In this document: piece after piece, positions 36,224 through 44,984 of the stretch
How the letters are laid out: the number at the start of each line of letters is the position of its first letter
How positions within the stretch are numbered: the stretch's first letter is position 1
NCBI GenBank assembly: GCA_002840835.1
Contig: PHCQ01000036.1
Location: 1-48,352, forward strand
DNA length: 48,352 bases
Origin: Betaproteobacteria bacterium HGW-Betaproteobacteria-16
GTDB taxonomy: Bacteria > Pseudomonadota > Gammaproteobacteria > Burkholderiales > Burkholderiaceae_C
Direction: 5' to 3'
Program-made: the position numbers and the translations under genes
Notes under the pieces: generated by a model
Databases searched by the model: none
What the model was told of the DNA's origin: nothing
The model's input: the letters and a program-made list of their open reading frames with translations, nothing else

Positions 36224-36822
36224 TTCTCGGCTCCTGCGCGACGTGCTTTTTCGTCGGCGGCAATTTGTTCGGCCAGCAGTTCTGTCTCGGAAGGCCCGGT
36301 GTGGCTCAAGACATCTGGCCCTTGTCCCGAAAGGAACGCGAAGCGCTTGATGAGTTCGGATACGCCCTGGATGAACAGAAGCGTAAAGCCCAGCGGAATA
36401 AGGCCGTACACCGGCCAGCGGATGAGGCCGCCAGCGTTCGACGACATCTCGCCCGAAGTCCATGCGCGTTCAAACAACGGCCAACCCAGCGTGGCCATCA
36501 TGTAGCACATGGGGAAGAGGAAAACGATGATGCCGGCAACGTCGATCCAGTTGCGCGTGCGCGGACTGAACTTGGCGGATATGAAGTCGATGCGGACATG
36601 GGCATTGCGAAGGAAGGCATAGCCGCCGCCAAGCATGAACACGGCCGCAAACAGGTACCACTGGATTTCAAGCAGCCCGTTGGAGCTGACGTTGAACACC
36701 TTGCGCACAATGGCGTTGCCGGCGCTGATGACCGTGGCGGCCAGGATGAGCCACATGGCTCCTTTGCCGATCAGATCGCCGATGGCGTCAATGAGGCGTG
36801 AGATTCTGAGCAATAACGACAT
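36220..36822 (-). CDS. TRAP small permease (DctQ/TakQ type)
   Basis: A 200-residue membrane protein with four helices and the family signature NGLLEIQWYLFAAVFMLGGGYAFLRNAHVRIDF (from about 47). A long polar C-terminus (about 165-200) extends into the cytoplasm. The start is ATG at 36822 (MSLLLRISRLIDAIGD); an upstream start at 36870 adds 16 poor residues. It overlaps the large permease as ATGA and lies 186 bases after the binding-protein gene, from which a terminator hairpin separates it. Confidence 0.9.
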   Translation of the reverse strand: MSLLLRISRLIDAIGDLIGKGAMWLILAATVISAGNAIVRKVFNVSSNGLLEIQWYLFAAVFMLGGGYAFLRNAHVRIDFISAKFSPRTRNWIDVAGIIVFLFPMCYMMATLGWPLFERAWTSGEMSSNAGGLIRWPVYGLIPLGFTLLFIQGVSELIKRFAFLSGQGPDVLSHTGPSETELLAEQIAADEKARRAGAEK

Positions 36823-36963
36823 GATGGTCCCTTGGACGCAAATGCTTGTGCGGGGTGCCTGAAGCAACACGCAAGTCTACGATGCAGACATGGAAAAGGA
36901 CTGAAGAACGGCTGACGGCTGCAGCCCCGTCAGCGGCTGGACCGGGGTGCCGTTACCGATCAA

Positions 36964-36987
36964 AAAACCCCGCAGGTGCGGGGTTTT
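36964..36987. terminator. Hairpin between takP-like and takQ-like genes
   Basis: AAAACCCCGC pairs with GCGGGGTTTT around loop AGGT; read on the minus strand it ends in TTTTTT. It is a good rho-independent terminator just past the binding-protein stop. Partial read-through would give more binding protein than permease. Confidence 0.88.
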
Positions 36988-37008
36988 CTGATCGGACTGG
37001 AAAGCCGA

Positions 37009-38088
37009 TTACAGGCTGGCCGACTGCATGTAGCGATCGAACTGGGCCTCGGTGAAGCGGAACCAGAGGTTCTGGTCCTTGCGGAAGGCCGAGTAGTCCG
37101 AGTAGATCTTTTTCCACTTCGGGTTCTTGGAACTGATGTCGTCGTACAGCGCCATCGAGTTCTTGAACGCGGCGTCCATGACGGCCTTGGGGAACGGCAG
37201 CACCTTGGTGCCCGAAGCCACGAGCTGCTTGAGGGCACCCGGGTTCAGTGCATCGTACTTGGCCTGCATGGTGGTGTGGGCGATGGCAGCAGCGCATTCC
37301 ACAATGGCCTTGTTCTCGGGCGACAGAGCGGCATAGGCCTTGTTGTTGATGTACAGCGTGAGCTGCGGGCCACCTTCCCACCAGCCTGGGTAGTAGTAGT
37401 TGGGCGCCACCTTGTTGAAGCCGAGCTTCTGATCGTCGTAAGGGCCGACCCACTCGGTGGCGTCAATGGTGCCTTTTTCCAGCGCCTGGTAGATCTCGCC
37501 GCCGGGGATGTTTTGTGGCACGCCACCCATGGTGGTGAGCACCTTGCCGGCGAAACCGCCAATGCGCATCTTCAGGCCCTGGATGTCGGCAAGGGTCTTG
37601 ATTTCCTTGCGGTACCAGCCACCCATTTGAGCACCGGTATTGCCCATGGGGAAGTTCACGATGTTGTAGCCGTCGTAGAACTCGCGCATCAGCTTCATGC
37701 CGTTGCCTTCGTACATCCACGCGGTCATCTGGCGGCTGTTGAGGCCGAAAGGAATGGCGCAGTCCAGGGCGAAGGTGTCGTCCTTGCCGAAGAAGTAATA
37801 AGGGGCGGTGTGTGCACACTCCACGGTGCCTTCCTGCACGCCATCGACCACGCCGAACGCGGGCATGAGCTCACCGCCCGGATGCACCGAGACCGAGAAC
37901 TTGCCACCGGACATTTCGCCGACCTTCTTGGCAAAAACGTCTGCTGCTCCGTAGATGGTGTCCAGCGCCTTGGGAAAGCTGGAGGCCAGACGCCAGCGAA
38001 TGGCGGCCTGGGCGTGAACCGCAGGTGCGGCCCCTGCTGCCAGCACGCCGGCGATGCCTGCGTGCTTGATGAGTGAACGACGATCCAT
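37009..38088 (-). CDS. TRAP binding protein, TakP-like (alpha-keto acids)
   Basis: A 359-residue periplasmic binding protein with a Sec or Tat-like signal (MDRRSLIKHAGIAGVLAAGAAPAVHAQ). It resembles TakP of Rhodobacter, which binds pyruvate and other 2-oxo acids through Na+ and a conserved Arg: ALDTIYGAADVFAKKV, ATEWVGPYDDQKLGF and YYYPGWWEGGPQL are the shared blocks. LKMRIGG holds the ligand arginine (about R179). It belongs to a different DctP subgroup from the two proteins at the left end. It heads the takPQM-dut unit. Confidence 0.92.
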   Translation of the reverse strand: MDRRSLIKHAGIAGVLAAGAAPAVHAQAAIRWRLASSFPKALDTIYGAADVFAKKVGEMSGGKFSVSVHPGGELMPAFGVVDGVQEGTVECAHTAPYYFFGKDDTFALDCAIPFGLNSRQMTAWMYEGNGMKLMREFYDGYNIVNFPMGNTGAQMGGWYRKEIKTLADIQGLKMRIGGFAGKVLTTMGGVPQNIPGGEIYQALEKGTIDATEWVGPYDDQKLGFNKVAPNYYYPGWWEGGPQLTLYINNKAYAALSPENKAIVECAAAIAHTTMQAKYDALNPGALKQLVASGTKVLPFPKAVMDAAFKNSMALYDDISSKNPKWKKIYSDYSAFRKDQNLWFRFTEAQFDRYMQSASL

Positions 38089-38421
38089 ATCGATTGACTC
38101 CGTGGTTGGTATGGGAAAGACCCGACCCGGTGATCCAGGCAGGTGACTCGATAGTCAAGGGGAATTGTAGGAACGGGGTCACCGTGACCGCTGGGGGTTT
38201 TCCCTCGAAAACGGCCACTTGGCGGCGGGTATTCAGCCTCTTGCAAGCTTTGGCGCAGGGCCGGTCCTCGCATGCTGACGCCACAGGTCAGATGATTACG
38301 CGCCAACCGCGCTCAGGCAGTGCAAGAGCAAGGCCAAGGCGATGCAGGTTCGCCATGAAGGCCCTGAAAGGCCGGCACATTCAACAGCTGAGTGCGAACG
38401 CGGGCCGCGTCTCGCCTCTGT
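38089..38421. other. Intergenic stretch before takP-like gene
   Basis: No gene is supported in these 333 bases. Reading on the minus strand, TACAAT at 38169-38164 could be a -10 for the takP-like gene, but no good -35 was found. No riboswitch or small RNA motif was recognised, and no clear terminator for dxs. Confidence 0.5.
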
Positions 38422-40317
38422 TCAGGCCACCACTTTGAGTCCAGGGGACGCGTCAACGATGGCAGAGAATCGCTCGCGCACCGAGCGCTCGATGCCCTCA
38501 GCGTCGAGGCCCACCATGCTCAACAGCTTGGCGGGGTCGCCATGCTCGATGAAGACATCCGGCAAACCCAGTGTCAGCACCGGCAGTGCAAAACCCTCGG
38601 CCTGCAAGGCTTCGAGCACGGCGCCGCCGGCACCGCCTTGCACACACCCTTCTTCCACCGTGACGATCGCCTGATGCGTGCGGGCCAGTTCAAGAAGCAA
38701 CACCACGTCGAGTGGTTTGACCCACCGCATGTTGGCCACGCTCGCCCCCAGTTTTTCTGCCGCTTTGAGCGCGGGATGAAGCAAGGTGCCGAACGCGAGA
38801 ATGACCACGCCACGGCCCTGGCGCCGAATTTCACCCTTGCCGTAGGGCAAGCCTTCCAGCGTGGCCGGCACGGCCACGCCGGCGCCTGCACCGCGCGGAT
38901 ACCGCACCGCGACGGGGTGGTTCTGTTCGTGAGCGGTGGAGAGCAGTTGACGACACTCGGCCTCGTCCGCCGGGCATGCCAGCGCCATGTTCGGGATGCA
39001 CCGCAGGAAAGCAATGTCGTAGGCCCCGGCATGGGTCGCCCCGTCCGCACCCACCAGACCAGCGCGGTCCAGTGCGAACACCACCGGAAGGTTCTGAAGC
39101 GCGACATCGTGGATCAATTGATCGTAGCCGCGCTGCAGGAACGTGGAATAAATGGCCACCACCGGCTTCAGTCCTTCGCAGGCCAATCCGGCAGCAAAGG
39201 TCACGGCGTGCTGTTCAGCAATGCCCACGTCGAAATAGCGGTCCGGAAAGCGACGCTCGAACTCGACCATGCCAGAGCCTTCGCGCATGGCGGGTGTGAT
39301 GCCCACCAGCCTGGAATCGGCAGCGGCCATGTCGCACAGCCATTGACCAAACACCTGCGTGAAGGTGGTCTTGGGGGTGCTGGTCGGGGGCTTCAAGCCC
39401 ACGGCCGGGTCGAACTTGCCTGGGCCGTGGTAAGCGATGGGGTCGGCCTCGGCGAGCTTGTAGCCCTGCCCTTTGCGCGTGACCACATGGAGGAACTGGG
39501 GACCGCTGCCGGCCTCCAGCAGCTGCCTGATGTTTTCCAGCGTGGGGATCAGCGATTCAAGATCATGGCCATCAATGGGGCCGATGTAGTTGAAGCCGAA
39601 TTTTTCAAAAAGCGTGGCTGGCACCACCATGCCCTTGGCATGCTCTTCAAGCCGCTTGGCCAGCTCGAACAGGGGCGGTGCGTTCTTCAGCACCTGCTTG
39701 CCCACGTTCTTGGCAGCGGCATAAAACTGCCCGCTCATGAGTTGGGCCAGGTAACGGTTCAACGCACCCACGGGCGGCGAAATCGACATGTCGTTGTCGT
39801 TGAGCACCACCAGCAGGCGGCCTTCGGCAACTCCCGCGTTGTTGAGGGCCTCGAACGCCATGCCTGCGGTCATGGCACCGTCGCCGATGATGGCCACCGC
39901 ATTGCGGTCCTCGCCCTTGATCCGAGCTGCCTGGGCCATGCCCAGCGCGGCCGAGATGCTGGTGGAGGAGTGGGCCGTGCCAAAGGTGTCGTATTCACTT
40001 TCACTGCGGCGAGGGAACCCGCTGATACCGTCGAGCTGCCTGAGCGTGTGCATCTGGTCGCGCCGTCCGGTCAGGATCTTGTGGGGATACGTCTGGTGCC
40101 CCACGTCCCAGACCAGTCGATCATCAGGCGTGTTGAACACGTAGTGCAAGGCCACCGTGAGCTCCACGGTGCCGAGGTTGGAACTCAGGTGGCCACCGGT
40201 GCGCGCCACGCTCTCCAGCAGGTAACTGCGCAACTCGTCGGCCAATGGATGCAACTGGGCGCGCGTGAGTTGCCGCAGGTCAGCGGGCGATTGGATCGTG
40301 GACAACAAAGATGACAT
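38422..40317 (-). CDS. dxs: 1-deoxy-D-xylulose-5-phosphate synthase
   Basis: A 631-residue thiamine-diphosphate enzyme that makes DXP from pyruvate and glyceraldehyde 3-phosphate, the first step of the MEP isoprenoid route. Visible are [19 protein letters not shown] with the catalytic His, the ThDP/Mg motif [18 protein letters not shown], and [15 protein letters not shown]. Start ATG at 40317. It is last in the minus-strand order xseB-ispA-dxs, the arrangement typical of proteobacteria, 34 bases after ispA. Confidence 0.97.
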   Translation of the reverse strand: MSSLLSTIQSPADLRQLTRAQLHPLADELRSYLLESVARTGGHLSSNLGTVELTVALHYVFNTPDDRLVWDVGHQTYPHKILTGRRDQMHTLRQLDGISGFPRRSESEYDTFGTAHSSTSISAALGMAQAARIKGEDRNAVAIIGDGAMTAGMAFEALNNAGVAEGRLLVVLNDNDMSISPPVGALNRYLAQLMSGQFYAAAKNVGKQVLKNAPPLFELAKRLEEHAKGMVVPATLFEKFGFNYIGPIDGHDLESLIPTLENIRQLLEAGSGPQFLHVVTRKGQGYKLAEADPIAYHGPGKFDPAVGLKPPTSTPKTTFTQVFGQWLCDMAAADSRLVGITPAMREGSGMVEFERRFPDRYFDVGIAEQHAVTFAAGLACEGLKPVVAIYSTFLQRGYDQLIHDVALQNLPVVFALDRAGLVGADGATHAGAYDIAFLRCIPNMALACPADEAECRQLLSTAHEQNHPVAVRYPRGAGAGVAVPATLEGLPYGKGEIRRQGRGVVILAFGTLLHPALKAAEKLGASVANMRWVKPLDVVLLLELARTHQAIVTVEEGCVQGGAGGAVLEALQAEGFALPVLTLGLPDVFIEHGDPAKLLSMVGLDAEGIERSVRERFSAIVDASPGLKVVA

Positions 40318-40351
40318 GAGACTGCGCGAGGATCGCTGTTCGAATGGCGGC

Positions 40352-41257
40352 TCAACAATCTCGCCGGCCGACCCAGTCGGCGAGCGAGTGAAGAACATCG
40401 CGATGGACAAGACCGGACTGACTCAGGGCATCGTGGGCCTCTGCCAGCGCCCGGTCGGCGTATTGCTGGGCCGATTCCAGCCCCATCAGTGAAACAAAGG
40501 TGGGCTTGTCGGAGGCGGCATCCTTGCCCGCTGTCTTGCCCAGCTTGGCGGAATCGGCGGTCACATCCAGTATGTCGTCGACCACCTGGAAGGCCAGCCC
40601 GAGGCAGGCACCAAAGCGTTGCAACTGGGCGGTCGCTTCGCTGCTGACCTGCCCGGTGGCAGCCCCCATCATGACACTGGCCTGCAAAAGTGCCCCCGTC
40701 TTGCGCCGGTGCATGGCTTCCAGTGAGTGCAGATCGAGCGACTTGCCCACACTGGCCAGATCAACGGCCTGACCACCGGCCATGCCATCCGCACCTGCGG
40801 ACAGCGCCAGCAGGCGGCAAAGCGCGACAGACAGGTCTGGCGGCACGCTGGCGTCACCGGGCACCAGCAACTCAAAGGCCAGCGCCTGCAGAGCATCGCC
40901 GGCCAGCAAGGCCTGGGCCTCGCCGAACTTCACATGCACCGTCGGCTTGCCACGCCGCAACACGTCGTTGTCCATGCAGGGCATGTCGTCATGGACCAGG
41001 GAATAGGCGTGGATCAGTTCCACCGAACAGGCGGCCCGCATGGCCGCTCCGGCGTCGCCAGACACGGCCTCACTGGTGGCCAGCACCAGCAAGGGGCGCA
41101 GTCGCTTGCCACCGTCGAGCACCGCGTAACGCATGGCGTCACCCAGACCGGCCGGCGCTCCTGGCAGCACCCAGTTCGACAGTGCCACTTCCACCGCCTG
41201 CTGCGATTGCGCGCGCCAGGCGACAAAAGAGGCGTTTTCAGACGTTCTGGCGTTCAC
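40352..41257 (-). CDS. ispA: Farnesyl diphosphate synthase
   Basis: A 301-residue short-chain prenyl transferase building C15 farnesyl diphosphate. The two aspartate-rich motifs are DDMPCMDND and DDILD (with FQVVDDILD), binding Mg and diphosphates; [11 protein letters not shown] precedes the first. GTG at 41257 overlaps the xseB stop as GTGA; a TTG at 41269 in frame is the alternative. It is in operon with xseB and dxs. Confidence 0.96.
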   Translation of the reverse strand: MNARTSENASFVAWRAQSQQAVEVALSNWVLPGAPAGLGDAMRYAVLDGGKRLRPLLVLATSEAVSGDAGAAMRAACSVELIHAYSLVHDDMPCMDNDVLRRGKPTVHVKFGEAQALLAGDALQALAFELLVPGDASVPPDLSVALCRLLALSAGADGMAGGQAVDLASVGKSLDLHSLEAMHRRKTGALLQASVMMGAATGQVSSEATAQLQRFGACLGLAFQVVDDILDVTADSAKLGKTAGKDAASDKPTFVSLMGLESAQQYADRALAEAHDALSQSGLVHRDVLHSLADWVGRRDC

Positions 41258-41523
41258 GTGGCGTCCCAAGGCTTGAGCTCACCAGCTTCGAGCACCTTGA
41301 TCTGCTTGTCCACCGCCTCCAGTCGATCACGACAGAAGGCCAGCAAGGCAGCGCCTCGCTGGTAACGTTCAAGCAACTGGTCCAGCGGCAATTGTCCGGC
41401 TTCCAGTTGCGCCACCAATTGTTCCAGCTCTTCAAGCGCAGCCTCGTAGCTGGCGGCGGGCTCGGAAGCCTGGGCAGGTCTGGCAGGTGATTTTGAGGTT
41501 TTGGTCGGAGGTGCTGTCGTCAT
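41254..41523 (-). CDS. xseB: Exodeoxyribonuclease VII small subunit
   Basis: An 89-residue XseB, which binds the XseA large subunit to form the single-strand exonuclease. The family core [37 protein letters not shown] runs about 25-61, preceded by an unusually long Thr/Pro/Ala-rich N-terminal tail. The ATG at 41523 is used; a farther start at 41565 is less likely. It leads ispA by a GTGA overlap. Confidence 0.93.
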   Translation of the reverse strand: MTTAPPTKTSKSPARPAQASEPAASYEAALEELEQLVAQLEAGQLPLDQLLERYQRGAALLAFCRDRLEAVDKQIKVLEAGELKPWDAT

Positions 41524-41841
41524 CGGGGAGTTTGTCAACCGGGCCACGGGCCTCGTGAACGCCAACCAAGGCCAAACTGTGAGCCACCTGATTGAAACGT
41601 GATCTCGGGAATTTTATCCCTCTGCCACCATCGAAGCCGATTCTGCAGGCGACACCCTGCCCGTCGGGCGCGCTTCTTGCTGCGCCATTTCACCCCACCT
41701 GTACAATCCGCCCTTTTTTCTTCTACGACGGACAAGCATTGTCCGGAGGGACGCACCACTTCACCCTTCCCGCGCGAATTCGATCTTCGACCAGCGCTTA
41801 CCCTGCCCCTTCATAGGGGGAGTCTCTAGGTCACGACCACC
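41524..41841. other. Intergenic stretch before Rieske oxygenase gene
   Basis: These 318 bases hold the divergent promoters of xseB and the oxygenase. TACAAT at 41702-41707 is a fair plus-strand -10, with TTGCTG at 41677-41682 19 bases upstream as a poor -35. That gives a leader of about 130 bases containing hairpins at 41730-41744 (GGACAA/TTGTCC) and 41806-41819 (CCCCT/AGGGG). No known riboswitch was recognised. Confidence 0.5.
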
Positions 41842-42999
41842 ATGTCTGATTTAAGTCTTCAATTTCAGCAGGCCAGAAGCCAACTCCCGGTTTCCAGCTA
41901 CTTTGACCAGGCGCTGTTCCAGCGCGAACTGGAAACGATCTTTCAGCGTGGGCCCCGGTATGTGGGGCACGCCAACGCAGTGCCCAACGTGGGCGACTAC
42001 CAGACGCTGCAGCATGAGGGCGAAGGCCGCGCGCTGGTGCGCACGGCCCAGGGCGTGGAGCTCGTCTCCAATGTCTGTCGCCACCGGCAGGCCGTGATGC
42101 TCAAGGGTCGGGGCAACCTGGCCGAGCAGAAAGCCGGCCACGCAGGCGGGCAGATCGTGTGTCCCCTGCATCGCTGGACCTACAGCGGCGGGCAACACGC
42201 GCCACTCGGCTCCCTGCTGGGTGCGCCGCATTTTGCGCAAGACCCCTGCCTGAACCTGAAGCGCTACCCGCTGCGGGAGTGGAATGGCCTGCTGTTCGAG
42301 GACAACGGCCGGGACATCGAAGCCGATCTTGCGGGCATGGGACCACGTGCCGCGCTCAGCTTTGAAGGCATGGTGCTCGACCACGTGGAATTGCACACCT
42401 GCAATTACAACTGGAAGACCTTCATCGAGGTCTACCTCGAGGACTACCACGTCGGCCCCTTCCACCCGGGCCTGGGCAATTTCGTGACCTGCGAGGACCT
42501 GCGCTGGGAGTTCAAGCCGGAATTTTCGGTACAGACCGTGGGTGCCCAGAACCTGGAAAAGAAGGCCGGCAGCCCCGTGTACCAGCGCTGGCATGAGCAA
42601 TTGATGCAGTACCGCGAAGGCAAAATGCCTGAGCACGGTGCCATCTGGCTCACCTACTACCCGCACATCATGGTGGAGTGGTACCCGCATGTTCTCACCG
42701 TCTCCACCCTGCACCCCATCAGCGTGGACCAGACGCTCAACCGGGTGGAGTTCTTCTACCCGGAAGACATCGCGGCCTTCGAGCGGGAGTTTGTCGAGGC
42801 GCAGCGCGCGGCCTACATGGAAACCTGCATCGAAGATGACGAAATTGCCGAGCGCATGGATGCGGGACGCAAGGCGCTGCTGGCACGCGGCGACAACGAA
42901 GTGGGGCCCTATCAAAGCCCGATGGAAGATGGCATGCAGCACTTCCACGAGTGGTATCGCCGCCAGATGGCCGGTGCCACGCTGGACACGGGAGCCTGA
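41842..42999 (+). CDS. Rieske non-heme iron oxygenase, alpha subunit
   Basis: A 385-residue ring-hydroxylating oxygenase alpha-subunit type protein, like choline or carnitine monooxygenase. The Rieske [2Fe-2S] ligands are C79/H81 and C107/H110, with 25 residues between H81 and C107 instead of the usual 16-17. The mononuclear iron site has EDYHVGPFHPG (H-x4-H, near 200) with a distal Asp among the acidic cluster near 330. No reductase gene is adjacent. Substrate unknown; a quaternary amine or aromatic acid are options by family. Confidence 0.9.
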   Translation: MSDLSLQFQQARSQLPVSSYFDQALFQRELETIFQRGPRYVGHANAVPNVGDYQTLQHEGEGRALVRTAQGVELVSNVCRHRQAVMLKGRGNLAEQKAGHAGGQIVCPLHRWTYSGGQHAPLGSLLGAPHFAQDPCLNLKRYPLREWNGLLFEDNGRDIEADLAGMGPRAALSFEGMVLDHVELHTCNYNWKTFIEVYLEDYHVGPFHPGLGNFVTCEDLRWEFKPEFSVQTVGAQNLEKKAGSPVYQRWHEQLMQYREGKMPEHGAIWLTYYPHIMVEWYPHVLTVSTLHPISVDQTLNRVEFFYPEDIAAFEREFVEAQRAAYMETCIEDDEIAERMDAGRKALLARGDNEVGPYQSPMEDGMQHFHEWYRRQMAGATLDTGA

Positions 43000-43045
43000 A
43001 ATTCCGGGCCATCTCGCGTACCCGACGCAGCGCCGGGTCTGAACC

Positions 43046-43936
43046 ATGCAGGCCCTCTGGATGCTTCTGGCATCGCTGTTCTTCGCCTCCATGGGCGTGT
43101 GCATCAAGTTTGCGTCGGTGCACTTCAACAGCTTCGAGATCGTCGCCTACCGCGGGCTGGTGGGCGTGCTCTTTCTGGTTGCCTTTACACGCATGCGGGG
43201 GGTGACACTGGGAACGTCGGTGCCCATGATGCATTTCTGGCGCAGCGTGGTCGGCGTGATCGCGCTCACCGCCTGGTTCTATGCCATCGCCGCCCTGCCG
43301 CTCGCCACCGCTGTGACCCTCAACTACATGAGCAGCGTGTGGATCGCCACCTTCCTTCTGGGCGGTGCGGTGCTCACCCAGGGTCGTAACGCCCCGATTC
43401 GACGGCAGGGCCCGCTTTTTCTCACCGTGCTGGCCGGATTTGCCGGCGTGGCCATGATGCTGCGTCCCACGCTCAACAATGACCAGGCAGTGGGTGCGCT
43501 GGTCGGTCTGCTCTCGGGCATCTTCTCCGCTTTTGCCTACCTGCAGGTCGCGTCACTCTCCCGCGCGGGCGAGCCCGAGAGCCGAACAGTCTTCTACTTT
43601 TCGGTGGGCGCCGTGGTCGCTGGCGGCCTCGGCATGCTGTTCGTCGGGGCCAGTGCATGGCATTGGCCAAGCGCGCTCTGGCTGCTGCCGATCGGCTTGC
43701 TCGCGGTGATGGGCCAGCTCTGCATGACGCGCGCCTACTCGCGTGGCGCCACGATGGTGGTGGCCAACCTGCAGTACTCCGGCATCGTGTTCGCAGGCAT
43801 CTACGGGCTGGCCTTCTTCGGCGACGTGCTGCCGCTGATGGGCTGGGCAGGCATGGCGCTCATCATCGTCAGCGGCATCGCTGCCACGGTGCTGCGTTCG
43901 CGCGCGGTGCCCAATGCGCCGGCCGAAGACCATTGA
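43046..43936 (+). CDS. EamA/DMT family transporter
   Basis: A 296-residue inner-membrane exporter with ten predicted helices in two EamA repeats (about 1-140 and 150-290). Typical features are the first-helix MLLASLFFASMGVCIKFAS, YRGLVGVLFLV, and the repeat ends ATAVTLNYMSSVWIATFLLGG and YSGIVFAGIYGLAFFGDVLP. It follows the oxygenase by 46 bases on the same strand, so may share its transcript. Substrates in this family are amino acids, nucleobases or drugs; none is indicated. Confidence 0.92.
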   Translation: MQALWMLLASLFFASMGVCIKFASVHFNSFEIVAYRGLVGVLFLVAFTRMRGVTLGTSVPMMHFWRSVVGVIALTAWFYAIAALPLATAVTLNYMSSVWIATFLLGGAVLTQGRNAPIRRQGPLFLTVLAGFAGVAMMLRPTLNNDQAVGALVGLLSGIFSAFAYLQVASLSRAGEPESRTVFYFSVGAVVAGGLGMLFVGASAWHWPSALWLLPIGLLAVMGQLCMTRAYSRGATMVVANLQYSGIVFAGIYGLAFFGDVLPLMGWAGMALIIVSGIAATVLRSRAVPNAPAEDH

Positions 43937-44022
43937 TTTCGTGAAAACCTGCGCAGGCGTCTGCCCACAGTAACTCTTTGGTGGCATCGCCACAATGCGC
44001 CTCGTGCGGGACAATCCCGGGC

Positions 44023-44877
44023 ATGCATACCACCCTGATCACCGCAGAGACGCTCCAGGCGCTGCTCAACAGCAGCCCGCCGCCCATGGTCTTCGATTGC
44101 AGTTTTGAACTGACCGACCCAGCCAAAGGTCGCGCACAGTACGAAGAACAGCACATTCCAGGCGCCCGGCACGCCGACCTGAACCTGCACCTCAGCACCC
44201 ACGGTGGTGGCGCAAGTGAAGGCAGGCACCCCCTCCCCTCACGCGACCAGTTCACAGCCTGGCTCGGTGAGGTCGGCCTGACCCCGGCCCATCAGGTGGT
44301 CGTTTACGACCGCCAGGGAGCGAATCACTGCGGGCGCCTTTGGTGGATGCTGAAATGGGTCGGACACGAAGCAGTGGCGGTGCTGGATGGTGGACTCCCC
44401 GCCTGGCTGGCCACCGGCGCTCCCACCGAATCAGGGACCGGCCCAGCGCCGGTTCCTGCCACGGACTACCCCCTGCGAGCCGCGCTGGTGAAGACCATCG
44501 ACACCGCCTCCCTCGTGAAGCGCATCGGCCAGCCGAACCTGACCATCGTCGATGCACGCGCATCGGCCCGGTTCCGGGGCGAGGTGGAGCCGCTTGATCC
44601 CGTGGCGGGCCACATACCGGGTGCATTGAACCGTCCCTTTTCGGACAACCTGCAACCTGATGGCCGGTTCAAGCCGGCCGACGTGTTGCAGGCCGAGTTC
44701 AAGGCCTTGCTGGCCGGTCGCGACGCACACGGGGTGGTCCACCAATGTGGCAGTGGTGTCAGTGCGATTCCGAACCTGTTGGCCATGGAGCTTGCCGGCC
44801 TTGGACGCAGCACGCTGTATCCGGGCAGTTGGAGCGCATGGTGCAACACACCAGGCACACCACGTGCCAAGAGTTAA
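44023..44877 (+). CDS. sseA: Mercaptopyruvate-type sulfurtransferase
   Basis: A 284-residue two-domain rhodanese moving sulfur from 3-mercaptopyruvate or thiosulfate to thiol acceptors. The inactive N-domain has RHPLPSRDQFTAWLGEVGL and VVVYDRQGANHCGRLWWMLKWVGH; the C-domain has the catalytic loop CGSGVSA (HQCGSGVSA), near the CGSGVTA typical of mercaptopyruvate enzymes. The ATG at 44023 is preferred to a longer frame from 43978. No link to the adjacent genes is evident. Confidence 0.92.
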   Translation: MHTTLITAETLQALLNSSPPPMVFDCSFELTDPAKGRAQYEEQHIPGARHADLNLHLSTHGGGASEGRHPLPSRDQFTAWLGEVGLTPAHQVVVYDRQGANHCGRLWWMLKWVGHEAVAVLDGGLPAWLATGAPTESGTGPAPVPATDYPLRAALVKTIDTASLVKRIGQPNLTIVDARASARFRGEVEPLDPVAGHIPGALNRPFSDNLQPDGRFKPADVLQAEFKALLAGRDAHGVVHQCGSGVSAIPNLLAMELAGLGRSTLYPGSWSAWCNTPGTPRAKS

Positions 44878-44984
44878 GTCTGCGCGGAGCTGGTCGATAA
44901 ATCTACAGGCGCTCGGCATGCCGGAGCGCAAGAAATAGGCCTGCGGGGACAACAGCGTACAGAACACCACGAGCACCGACCCCC

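Noticed and set aside
34469..36505. Long open frame of 678 codons on the plus strand
   Set aside because: It lies wholly antisense to the large TRAP permease, with His/Gln/Arg-rich low-complexity content typical of reverse frames in high-G+C genes.
36220..38088. Assignment of the right-hand TRAP system as a C4-dicarboxylate (dctPQM) importer
   Set aside because: The binding protein has TakP-type blocks and the permease is the long form, so alpha-keto acids are the better guess.
38392..40314. Long plus-strand open frame of 640 codons
   Set aside because: It is antisense to dxs and lacks any recognisable domain; dxs is certain.
41700..41841. Riboswitch or small RNA before the oxygenase gene
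   Set aside because: Two short hairpins are present but match no class known to me; described as an intergenic stretch only.
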